Source: Verrucomicrobia bacterium UBA6354 (GTDB lineage Bacteria > Verrucomicrobiota > Kiritimatiellia > RFP12 > UBA1067). From it: a stretch of DNA of 5,354 nucleotides. Shown piece by piece: positions 1 to 5,354 of the stretch (position 1 is the stretch's first letter; each line of letters starts with the position of its first letter). The stretch is from contig DJRS01000033.1 in NCBI GenBank assembly GCA_002440145.1, forward strand, positions 1-5,354, given 5' to 3'. The notes beneath the pieces are model-generated. The model did no database searches, was not told the DNA's origin, and saw only the letters and a list, made by a program, of their open reading frames with translations. The position numbers were made by a program, and so were the translations under genes.

Positions 1-1262
1 AATATCTCGGCAAAACCGTCATCTTCCCCCAACAGAAGGCCGACGAAGCCGCCCGCACCCTCGCCCTCATCGTCAACAAGTACCGTCCCGAGGCGATCGC
101 CATCGGCAACGGCACGGCCGGACGCGAGACGGAAGCCTTCTGCCGCGAAACCCTGAAGAAGCTGCACGCGCAGCATCCGGAAATCCCCATCCCGATCGTG
201 GTGAGCGTCTCCGAGGCGGGGGCGAGCGTGTATTCGGCGAGCGAAATCGCCCGCAAGGAGTTCCCGGACCTCGATCTGACCGTGCGCGGCGCCATTTCCA
301 TCGGCCGCCGCCTGCAGGATCCGCTGGCGGAACTCGTGAAGATCGACCCGAAGGCGATTGGCGTGGGGCAGTACCAGCACGACGTGCACCAGCCGCTCCT
401 TTCCGCCAAGCTGGACGAAGTGGTCGTGAGCTGCGTAAACGGCGTGGGGGTGGAACTGAATACGGCGAGCGCCCCTCTGCTGGAGCGCGTCTCGGGCGTG
501 GGGCCGGCGCTCGCGCAAGCGATTGTGGCCTGGCGCGACGAACACGGTGCGTTCAAGAGCCGCGAAGAACTCAAGCATGTCAAGGGACTGGGCGCGAAGG
601 CCTTCGAACAGTGCGCCGGCTTCTTGCGCATCCGCGGCGCGGCCAATCCGCTGGACGCCTCCGCCGTGCACCCCGAACGCTACGCGCTTGTCGTGCGCAT
701 GGCCGCCGATCTCGGCGTGGGGCTGGGCGAGCTCGTGGGCAACCCCGCCGCGGCGAAGAAAATCGACGTGCGCCGCTACATCACAAGCGACGTGGGCGAA
801 CCCACCCTGAAGGACATCGTGGGCGAACTCGCCAAGCCCGGACGCGACCCGCGCGCCGTCTTCGAGCCGCCCAAGTTCCGCGAGGACGTCACGAAAATCG
901 AGGACGTCAAGGAAGGCATGAAACTGGAAGGCGTCGTCACGAACGTGACCGCGTTCGGCGCGTTCGTCGACATCGGCGTGCACCAGGACGGACTCGTGCA
1001 CCTGTCGGAACTGAGCGACACCTACCTGACGGACCCGGCGAGCGTCGTCAAAGCGGGCGACCGGCTCAAAGTGACCGTCATCGGCGTGGACAAGGCCCGC
1101 GGGCGCATCTCGCTTTCCGCCAAGACCCACCCGGTCATCGGCGGGGCGTCCGGCGGCGGACACGGCGGCGGGACTGCGGGCGGCACGCGTCCCCGGCGGC
1201 AGACCTCCTTCGCGCCCAAGGGCAGTTCGGGCTTCTCGTGCAACCCCTTCGCGAACCTGTGA
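1..1262 (+). CDS. tex: Tex family RNA-binding transcription accessory protein, C-terminal part (5' end outside window)
   Basis: Tex is a cytoplasmic nucleic-acid-binding protein linked to transcription and RNA handling. Reading from base 3, 419 residues are visible before the TGA at 1260-1262; family members are about 770 residues, so roughly the first 350 are missing. Seen in order: the end of the YqgF/RNase H-like domain (IGNGTAGRETE near fragment residues 37-47), the very conserved VSEAGASVYSASE block (about 69-81), DPLAELVKIDPKAIGVGQYQHD (written here only as a block, about 106-127), a double helix-hairpin-helix region (about 153-211, with VSGVGPALA and VKGLGAKAFEQC), NPLDASAVHPE, and a C-terminal S1 RNA-binding domain (about 304-372, with FGAFVDIGVHQDGLVHLSEL). 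A glycine-rich, then basic tail of about 45 residues follows S1. GTG codons such as that at 198 are internal, not the start. Identity is secure from the block order; the overlap with the next gene suggests an operon. Confidence 0.97.
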   Translation, partial: YLGKTVIFPQQKADEAARTLALIVNKYRPEAIAIGNGTAGRETEAFCRETLKKLHAQHPEIPIPIVVSVSEAGASVYSASEIARKEFPDLDLTVRGAISIGRRLQDPLAELVKIDPKAIGVGQYQHDVHQPLLSAKLDEVVVSCVNGVGVELNTASAPLLERVSGVGPALAQAIVAWRDEHGAFKSREELKHVKGLGAKAFEQCAGFLRIRGAANPLDASAVHPERYALVVRMAADLGVGLGELVGNPAAAKKIDVRRYITSDVGEPTLKDIVGELAKPGRDPRAVFEPPKFREDVTKIEDVKEGMKLEGVVTNVTAFGAFVDIGVHQDGLVHLSELSDTYLTDPASVVKAGDRLKVTVIGVDKARGRISLSAKTHPVIGGASGGGHGGGTAGGTRPRRQTSFAPKGSSGFSCNPFANL

Positions 1263-1723
1263 TGTTCTCGCTCGTCCTCCTGCGGCCCGAAATCCCCCAC
1301 AATACCGGGGCGATCGGACGCCTCTGCGTGGGGCTGGACATGCCGCTCCACCTCGTGAAACCGCTCGGCTTTCGGCTGGACGACCGGCTGATCGCCCGCG
1401 CGGGGCTGGACTACTGGCCCCATTTGCGCCTCTCTGTGCACGATACATGGGAGGAGTACCTCCAGGCCGCCGCCCCCAAGCGCCTCTTCTTCCTCTCCAC
1501 CCGCGGCACCCGCTCGCTCTACGCCTGCCGGTTCGCGCCGGGGGACGCGCTCGTTTTCGGCAACGAGAGTTCGGGCCTGCCCAAGCCCTTCTACGAAAAA
1601 TACGCCGCGGACCTCTTCCGGATCCCCATGCCCGGACCTTTCGCGCGCTCCATCAACCTCGCCAACGCCGCGTCCATCGCCGCCTACGAGTGCTACCGCC
1701 AGCTCGCGGCGTACGGGGGGTGA
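1262..1723 (+). CDS. trmL: tRNA (cytidine/uridine-34-2'-O)-methyltransferase TrmL (SPOUT family)
   Basis: A complete 153-residue protein, close to the roughly 155 residues usual for TrmL. In the family, a homodimer uses S-adenosylmethionine to methylate the 2'-OH of the wobble base (C34 or U34) of leucine tRNAs, aiding codon reading. The three SpoU/TrmH motifs are present: motif 1 at residues 10-22 (EIPHNTGAIGRLC), motif 2 at 99-107 (FGNESSGLP) and motif 3 at 121-147 (IPMPG, then ARSINLANAASIAAYE), which form the knotted cofactor pocket. RAGLDYW at 46-52 is also typical of TrmL. There is no extra N-terminal RNA-binding domain, which separates it from TrmH/RlmB. The ATG at 1262 shares its A with the tex stop (TGATG); no Shine-Dalgarno sequence is seen, so translation probably depends on coupling with tex. 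In the first 20 codons 17 end in G or C. Confidence 0.95.
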   Translation: MFSLVLLRPEIPHNTGAIGRLCVGLDMPLHLVKPLGFRLDDRLIARAGLDYWPHLRLSVHDTWEEYLQAAAPKRLFFLSTRGTRSLYACRFAPGDALVFGNESSGLPKPFYEKYAADLFRIPMPGPFARSINLANAASIAAYECYRQLAAYGG

Positions 1724-1771
1724 TGAAAAGTCCTGCGGACCGAAAAACATCGCCCATATGAGCGTAAAATA

Positions 1772-1780
1772 TGGTATAAT
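1772..1780 (+). promoter_or_regulatory. Extended -10 promoter for the acyltransferase operon
   Basis: The sequence TGGTATAAT contains a perfect TATAAT hexamer (1775-1780) preceded by TG one base upstream, the extended -10 form recognised by the housekeeping sigma factor. No good -35 box lies 16-18 bases upstream, which an extended -10 can tolerate. The surrounding 1755-1785 stretch is AT-rich against a GC-rich background. Transcription would start near 1787, after trmL ends and about 100 bases before the proposed start at 1885. This gives the three downstream genes their own promoter, separate from tex-trmL. The purine run AAAGGAG at 1781-1787 would lie at the transcription start and so probably does not serve as a ribosome-binding site. 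Confidence 0.6.
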
Positions 1781-1786
1781 AAAGGA

Positions 1787-1884
1787 GTCTTGGGGGGAGT
1801 TTGACGCTACTGGGCTGGCTTCGAACGTCTCCTTGGGCGAGATGTCGAAGAATCGACGCGCACAGAACGCGTGCACGACAGAAC
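1787..1884 (+). promoter_or_regulatory. Structured 5' leader with two stem-loops
   Basis: Between the promoter and the proposed ATG at 1885 lies about 98 bases of probable untranslated leader. Its main element is a stem-loop at 1819-1850: CTTCGA (1819-1824) pairs with TCGAAG (1845-1850), A1825 is bulged, and CGTCTC (1826-1831) pairs with GAGATG (1839-1844) with one G-T wobble, closing a 7-base loop CTTGGGC. A smaller one follows: ACGCG (1856-1860) with CGCGT (1868-1872) around a 7-base loop. Neither is followed by a T tract, so they do not look like intrinsic terminators. No known riboswitch or JUMPstart/ops element was recognised. The role (attenuation, translation control, mRNA stability) is inference. 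If translation instead began at TTG 1801, this stretch would be coding. Confidence 0.45.
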
Positions 1885-1898
1885 ATGGCATACAGAAC
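1863..1898 (+). repeat. Three direct copies of CAGAAC around the start codon
   Basis: CAGAAC occurs at 1863-1868, 1879-1884 and 1893-1898, with steps of 16 and 14 bases. The last two copies extend to ACAGAACAT (1878-1886 and 1892-1900). The first lies partly in the loop of the small leader stem-loop, the second directly precedes the proposed ATG at 1885, and the third is inside the coding region. They could be a protein or RNA binding array, or chance; I know of no function for this word. Confidence 0.3.
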
Positions 1899-2730
1899 AT
1901 TGCGGCTGAATAGACGGACTGCCCGTTGGCTGAACGGACTGACAGGGGTGGATTTTGTCTCCGGGAAGCGGAAAATCTGCCCGGAATGCCGGTTCGAGAC
2001 GCCGTGCATGATCGGCGGCGCGGTCAACCTCAAGACGCCGGTGCAGGTTGGCGCGTTCACGACGATAGATGGCGGCGCAGGCGAGGGTCGCATTTCCAAT
2101 GTAGCCCTAGGTCGCTATTGCAGCATAGCCAAGAACGTAAACATCGGTCTTCCCCAGCATCCAACCGATTGGCTTTCGGTTTCGCCGCGGCAGTATTTCC
2201 CCGATTTCCATGGATGGGACAGACTTACGGGGCGCGTCCGGACGAAGACATTCGCGGATGCGCACGGCGGACGGCAGACGCATATCGGCCACGACGTCTG
2301 GATTGGCGAAGGCGCGACGATAATGGGCGGCCTGCGAATAGGCGACGGGGCGATCGTCGGTGCAGGAGCGGTCGTCACAAAAGACGTGCCGCCCTATGCG
2401 ATCGTGGGCGGCGTCCCGGCGAAGATCATCCGCTACAGGTTTAGCGGGCAAATGATCGCAAGATTGACGCGCCTGGAATGGTGGAACTGCAATCTGGCGG
2501 ACTTGGGCGAGGTGGCATGGGATTCAATAGAAAAGGCCGTCGCCAAAATCGAGGACGGCCGCGCAAGCGGGCGCCTGGCGAAGTTCGCGCCGAAAGTGCT
2601 GCGGGACAGGGATTTTTCTTTCCGTTCTCTAGTTGGCGCGGCATTCGGCAGGTTGGGCGTTGTTCTTTGCAGGGTCGGAATTCGGAGGCTGGACGGCCGA
2701 AGAGAAGTCGCAATAGACAAAAAAATCTAA
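1885..2730 (+). CDS. CatB/XAT-type hexapeptide-repeat O-acetyltransferase
   Basis: A 281-residue protein of the left-handed beta-helix acyltransferase group, which transfers acetyl from acetyl-CoA to a hydroxyl, usually as a cytoplasmic trimer. Residues about 32-92 hold hexapeptide turns ending in VALGRYCSIAKNVNIGLPQHP; His92 in the HPTDW loop matches the catalytic histidine position of this group. Residues 133-186 give the classical end of the domain (HIGHDVWIGEGATIMGG, then GAIVGAGAVVTKDVPPYAIVGGVPAKIIRYRF). A WW motif follows at about 199-200, and the last 80 residues are less conserved and basic. The likely acceptor is a sugar of a surface polysaccharide, judged from its MBOAT and SGNH neighbours. 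Start choice: the frame is open from TTG 1801 (309 residues), but the extra 28 residues cover the stem-loop leader and look unlike the family, so ATG 1885 is preferred despite no Shine-Dalgarno sequence. Drug acetylation cannot be excluded but is less likely. Confidence 0.88.
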   Translation: MAYRTLRLNRRTARWLNGLTGVDFVSGKRKICPECRFETPCMIGGAVNLKTPVQVGAFTTIDGGAGEGRISNVALGRYCSIAKNVNIGLPQHPTDWLSVSPRQYFPDFHGWDRLTGRVRTKTFADAHGGRQTHIGHDVWIGEGATIMGGLRIGDGAIVGAGAVVTKDVPPYAIVGGVPAKIIRYRFSGQMIARLTRLEWWNCNLADLGEVAWDSIEKAVAKIEDGRASGRLAKFAPKVLRDRDFSFRSLVGAAFGRLGVVLCRVGIRRLDGRREVAIDKKI

Positions 2731-2745
2731 GCGCCGGTACAGGAT

Positions 2746-4182
2746 ATGCTTTTCCATTCATTTGAGTTCCCGTTGTTTTTGGCGCTTGCTTTTGCCGGCT
2801 ACTGGTTTGTTTTCTCGCGCAAGCTGTGGCTTCAGAACCTGTTTGTCGTAGTCGCCAGTTATGTCTTCTATGGTTGGTGGGATTGGCGATTCTTGCTGTT
2901 GATGTCCTTTACGAGCCTGTGGAGCTTCGCCAGCGGGCTTCTTGTTTCCAAAATAGACGGCTTCAAGGGGCGTCCCGCGGCTTGGAAGGGGCGAGTCTTG
3001 GTTTCTCTTGCTCTTGTCGTGAATCTCGGTATTTTGGGATTCTTCAAGTATTTTGATTTCTTTGTCGGTTCCGCCGTGGATTTTCTGGCCCTGTTCGGAT
3101 TGGAGACGCAGGGTGTCGCGCTGCGCATTATCCTCCCGGTGGGCATATCGTTCTACACTTTCCAGGCGCTTGGCTACGTAATCGACGTCTATCGCGGCAT
3201 GAGGCCCACGCGCGATATTGTGGCGTTTTTGGCGTTTATAAGCTTCTTTCCGCAACTTGTGGCGGGGCCTATCGAGCGCGCCTCAAATCTGCTGCCGCAG
3301 TTTCTCGCACCGCGCCGTTTCGACTATGGAGACGCCGTGTCCGGTTGCCGGCAGATGCTTTGGGGGTTCTTCAAGAAGGTTGTCGTGGCGGACAACTGCG
3401 CCCGTTACGCCGATTCGCTGCTGGGGAACCCCGGGTCGGGCGGACTTGCGATCCTGACCGGAATATTCCTCTTCTCGATCCAGATCTACGGCGATTTCTC
3501 GGGCTACTCCGACATCGCCATAGGATGCGCGAAGCTGTTCGGCGTCAAATTGAGGCGCAATTTCAACATCCCCTATTTTTCGCGCGACATCGCGGAGTTC
3601 TGGCGCCGTTGGCATATTTCGCTCAATACCTGGTTCAGGGATTATCTTTACATTCCGCTCGGCGGCAGCCGGTGCGGCAAGCTGAAGCGTGTGCGCAATA
3701 CGTTTGCCGTATTTCTTGTCAGCGGTTTGTGGCACGGCGCCAACTGGACGTTTGTTCTCTGGGGCTTCGTGCATGCGCTTTGTTTTCTGCCGCTCCTGTT
3801 GACGAACCGCAACCGCAGGCATGTCGACAATGAATGGCGTTTCTCGCAGATTCCGTCCATTGTCGCCACTTTTGCCCTGGTCGTTTTCGCATGGACATTC
3901 TTCCGCGCCCCCGACATCACGACGGCCTTCTCCTGGCTGGGGTCCATTTTCACCTTTGCGCCGGGTGAAATTTCGAACAAACTCGCCTCGAAAGCCTTCC
4001 GGCACAGTTTGCCGTGGATCGTCGCGCTGTTCACGGTGGAGTGGATCAACCGGAACAAGGACTTTGAATGCGCTTTGTGGCCGAAGAATACGGTTGTCCG
4101 TTGGACGTTGTACGTGCTTTTGGTTTGGACGATCATCCTCATGCGCGGGGCGAACCAGAGTTTCATCTATTTCCAATTCTGA
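2746..4182 (+). CDS. AlgI-like MBOAT membrane-bound O-acyltransferase
   Basis: A complete 478-residue polytopic inner-membrane protein. AlgI/DltB/PatA-type MBOATs pass acyl groups from a cytoplasmic donor across the membrane to an exported glycan or partner protein. It opens with the family-typical MLFHSFEFPLF, and hydrophobic stretches lie near residues 8-23, 29-60, 84-118, 128-148, 153-165, 235-250, 318-352, 370-386, 411-421 and 442-455. Signature blocks: LPVGISFYTFQALGY (130-144), FFPQLVAGPIERAS (157-170), IYGDFSGYSDIAIG (247-260), EFWRRWHISLNTWFRDYLY (284-302) and GLWHGANWTFVLWG (327-340). His330 is the invariant active-site histidine and His290 the second conserved one. It ends in the usual FIYFQF. 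The ATG follows an AGGA only one base away, too close for a good ribosome-binding site; the 15-base gap from the upstream gene suggests one operon. Only 12 of the first 20 codons end in G or C, against 17 in trmL. Its exact acyl acceptor cannot be read from the sequence. Confidence 0.96.
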   Translation: MLFHSFEFPLFLALAFAGYWFVFSRKLWLQNLFVVVASYVFYGWWDWRFLLLMSFTSLWSFASGLLVSKIDGFKGRPAAWKGRVLVSLALVVNLGILGFFKYFDFFVGSAVDFLALFGLETQGVALRIILPVGISFYTFQALGYVIDVYRGMRPTRDIVAFLAFISFFPQLVAGPIERASNLLPQFLAPRRFDYGDAVSGCRQMLWGFFKKVVVADNCARYADSLLGNPGSGGLAILTGIFLFSIQIYGDFSGYSDIAIGCAKLFGVKLRRNFNIPYFSRDIAEFWRRWHISLNTWFRDYLYIPLGGSRCGKLKRVRNTFAVFLVSGLWHGANWTFVLWGFVHALCFLPLLLTNRNRRHVDNEWRFSQIPSIVATFALVVFAWTFFRAPDITTAFSWLGSIFTFAPGEISNKLASKAFRHSLPWIVALFTVEWINRNKDFECALWPKNTVVRWTLYVLLVWTIILMRGANQSFIYFQF

Positions 4183-4197
4183 AGGGCGGCGGACGAT

Positions 4198-5136
4198 ATG
4201 AAACGATTTTTGATTCGGATCCTGGGGGCGAGCCTTATCCCGCTGCCGCTCGGCGTATTGGCGGTTTTCATGTACTTTGTCGAAGTAAAGACGTATTATC
4301 GCGATTTGGCGCTGCCGCCCGGCGTGACGATAACGGCTTCGGACGATTCCATCACTAGCCTGGGGATCGACCCCGCCTATTTTCCGCATTTTGCCAATCG
4401 TTCCGCGGCGGGGATGGGAATGGCCGCAGGAGAGGTGCGGCTGAAAGATCTTGCAAAACGTCACCCCGGTCAACTCAAGACAGTTCTGCTCGGCCTGTCC
4501 ACGACCAAGTTCTGCATGCCCCGGGACGGACGGATCGGCAATTCGGAGCGCAGCAAGGCATTTCTCTGGATTTTGCATCCCGAGCTGCGGGAAACGTGCC
4601 CTATGCGCGAAGGGGAGAATGTTTATTCATTGTTCTTTCAGGCGGAGATTCCCAAGCGCCTGCGAAAATTCACGCAAAGCCTGTTTTCCAGAAAGAAAAA
4701 GTTCCTGTCTGACGCCGCCGGTCGGTTCGAGCCGATCGATACCTGTGAATTTATGGAAAACCCGGCCAAGGTGAGGGACCAGTTGCAGGAGTTTCTGCGC
4801 CTTCAATGTGAAGTTTCCGGGGCGCAGAAAAGCAGCGTTCTCCGGCAAAGCGCGTCGTTTGTCCGCACGGCGCGATCCAATGGACTGGAAGTGGTCCTTG
4901 TGAAAATGCCTGTGCACAAAGTTTTGCGGAAGGGGTATCGTCCGGAAGTGCTGTCCAGTTACCATGCCGCGTGCGACCAGTTGCGGCGGCAGTTCAACCT
5001 TCGCATGCTGGATTACACGGAATGGAACGATTCGGAGGCTTTTTGGCAGAATATCAATCATTTGAATGCGCACGGCGCGGCATTGTTTACGAAAGAGCTC
5101 GTGCGCGATTTTGGGCAAAACAGCGGCAATTTGTAG
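4198..5136 (+). CDS. Membrane-anchored SGNH-like protein, MBOAT partner (AlgJ/AlgX/DltD-type role)
   Basis: A 312-residue protein with a basic start (MKRFLIR) and a single hydrophobic segment at about 8-28, most likely a signal anchor leaving the body in the periplasm. The body has the layout seen in SGNH-fold proteins encoded beside MBOATs: a Ser block at 48-59 (SDDSITSLGIDP, Ser51 as candidate nucleophile), FANRSAAGMG at 66-74 (Asn/Gly oxyanion block), KTVLLGLSTTKF at 94-105 ending a beta strand, EVVLVKMPVH at 221-230, and NINHLNAHGAALFT at 285-298 with His288. Such partners accept acyl groups or transfer them to the exported polysaccharide. It starts 15 bases after the MBOAT stop with a modest GGCGGA ahead of the ATG. 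Oddities: the usual GDS is DDS, and the usual D-x-D-H is N-x-N-H, so catalysis may be altered or lost. Fold assignment rests on motifs and context, not overall similarity that I can measure. Confidence 0.8.
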   Translation: MKRFLIRILGASLIPLPLGVLAVFMYFVEVKTYYRDLALPPGVTITASDDSITSLGIDPAYFPHFANRSAAGMGMAAGEVRLKDLAKRHPGQLKTVLLGLSTTKFCMPRDGRIGNSERSKAFLWILHPELRETCPMREGENVYSLFFQAEIPKRLRKFTQSLFSRKKKFLSDAAGRFEPIDTCEFMENPAKVRDQLQEFLRLQCEVSGAQKSSVLRQSASFVRTARSNGLEVVLVKMPVHKVLRKGYRPEVLSSYHAACDQLRRQFNLRMLDYTEWNDSEAFWQNINHLNAHGAALFTKELVRDFGQNSGNL

Positions 5137-5354
5137 ATAAACCTAGAAATCGCAGTAGGAAGGCAGGAATCGGGTTCGTGGACTTTGCTTCCGGCGGGAA
5201 GCACGCATGCGGTTGCCGTCAAACGGCTGAAATCGAAGCCGGCGGAGAGGAACTCCCTTTTCGTGCCTATGGGAAAGACTTCTTGCAGCCACGAGAAGAA
5301 CGTTTGTCCGGGGCGGGACGGGGTGTCGGGGTTGACCGTGTAGGCGAAGACCCC
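5058..5354 (-). CDS. Possible C-terminal end of an unidentified convergent gene
   Basis: On the minus strand, a frame is open from the window edge (first full codon at 5354-5352) for 98 residues to a TGA at 5060-5058. I do not recognise the product. The part nearest the edge reads like real protein (for example AYTVNPDTPSRPGQTFFSW, then EFLSAGFDFS) and 18 of its first 20 codons end in G or C, like tex and trmL. After about residue 55 the third-position GC bias fades, and the last 26 codons lie antisense to the end of the SGNH gene. Either the gene truly overlaps its neighbour tail to tail, or the natural end was lost by a frameshift near 5160-5200: another minus frame reads FLPSYCDF and stops just before 5140. 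No start codon can be placed because the gene enters from outside. It could also be chance open frame. Confidence 0.35.
   Translation of the reverse strand, partial: GVFAYTVNPDTPSRPGQTFFSWLQEVFPIGTKREFLSAGFDFSRLTATACVLPAGSKVHEPDSCLPTAISRFIYKLPLFCPKSRTSSFVNNAAPCAFK

Noticed and set aside
1730..1740. GTCC/GGAC inverted repeat after trmL as a terminator
   Set aside because: The stem is only 4 base pairs and on the plus strand is followed by CGAAAAAC, not a T tract. On the minus strand TTTTC follows, but the stem is too weak to claim.
1723..1761. 12-codon ORF starting at an ATG that overlaps the trmL stop (MKSPADRKTSPI)
   Set aside because: It is too short, has no ribosome-binding site or recognisable content, and ends just before the promoter region.
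1781..1787. AAAGGAG as ribosome-binding site for a TTG start at 1801
   Set aside because: It lies 13 bases from the TTG, too far for good function, and coincides with the expected transcription start just after the -10 element.
1022..1900. Long minus-strand open frame of 292 codons opposite tex, trmL and the leader
   Set aside because: It is antisense to two securely identified genes; open antisense frames are common in GC-rich sequence and its Pro/Arg/Gly/Glu-rich translation shows no family motif.
3283..4578. Minus-strand open frame of 431 codons opposite the MBOAT and SGNH genes
   Set aside because: The plus-strand MBOAT motifs are unambiguous, and the antisense product is a low-complexity, charged shadow translation without recognisable domains.
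5186..5203. Perfect 7-bp inverted repeat TGCTTCC-GGCG-GGAAGCA as a terminator of the acylation operon
   Set aside because: There is no T tract on either side, and it lies inside the possible minus-strand coding frame; in GC-rich coding sequence such a short hairpin can arise by chance.
5139..5354. Plus-strand frame open to the right window edge after the SGNH gene
   Set aside because: It lacks a good start and ribosome-binding site, and its Gly/Arg/Glu-rich translation looks like the antisense shadow of the minus-strand frame, which has the better third-position bias.

Overview
The window looks like a piece of a GC-rich chromosome from a bacterium I cannot place firmly. Ribosome-binding sites are weak or absent at most starts, and tex/trmL codons end almost always in G or C. 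An uncultured member of the Verrucomicrobiota/Kiritimatiellota type would fit, but this is a guess from style, not from a marker gene. No rRNA, tRNA, insertion sequence or CRISPR array is visible.

Left part (1-1723): a housekeeping pair on the plus strand. It holds the C-terminal half of the Tex transcription-accessory/RNA-binding protein, cut by the window edge, followed by a complete TrmL-type tRNA 2'-O-methyltransferase. They share one base at a TGATG stop/start junction and so are probably co-transcribed and translationally coupled.

Intergenic leader (1724-1884): no convincing long gene. It carries a clear extended -10 element (TGGTATAAT) and, just downstream, a 12-base-pair stem-loop, a smaller 5-base-pair stem-loop and three copies of CAGAAC. 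I read it as the promoter and structured 5' untranslated leader of the next operon.

Right part (1885-5136): a compact three-gene plus-strand operon with 15-base gaps: a CatB/XAT-type left-handed beta-helix O-acetyltransferase, an AlgI-like MBOAT membrane O-acyltransferase, and an SGNH-like protein with an N-terminal membrane anchor. MBOAT plus an SGNH-type partner is the known arrangement for moving acyl groups across the membrane onto exported glycans (as in alginate AlgI/AlgJ/AlgX or DltB/DltD). The soluble transferase may acetylate a sugar precursor in the cytoplasm, so the set is probably for cell-surface or secreted polysaccharide modification. Third-position GC is lower here than in tex/trmL, fitting an accessory module. 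The SGNH protein has unusual residues at the expected active-site blocks.

Right edge (5137-5354): no plus-strand gene is evident. A minus-strand frame open from the window edge, with very GC-rich third positions, may be the end of an unidentified convergent gene overlapping the tail of the SGNH gene.
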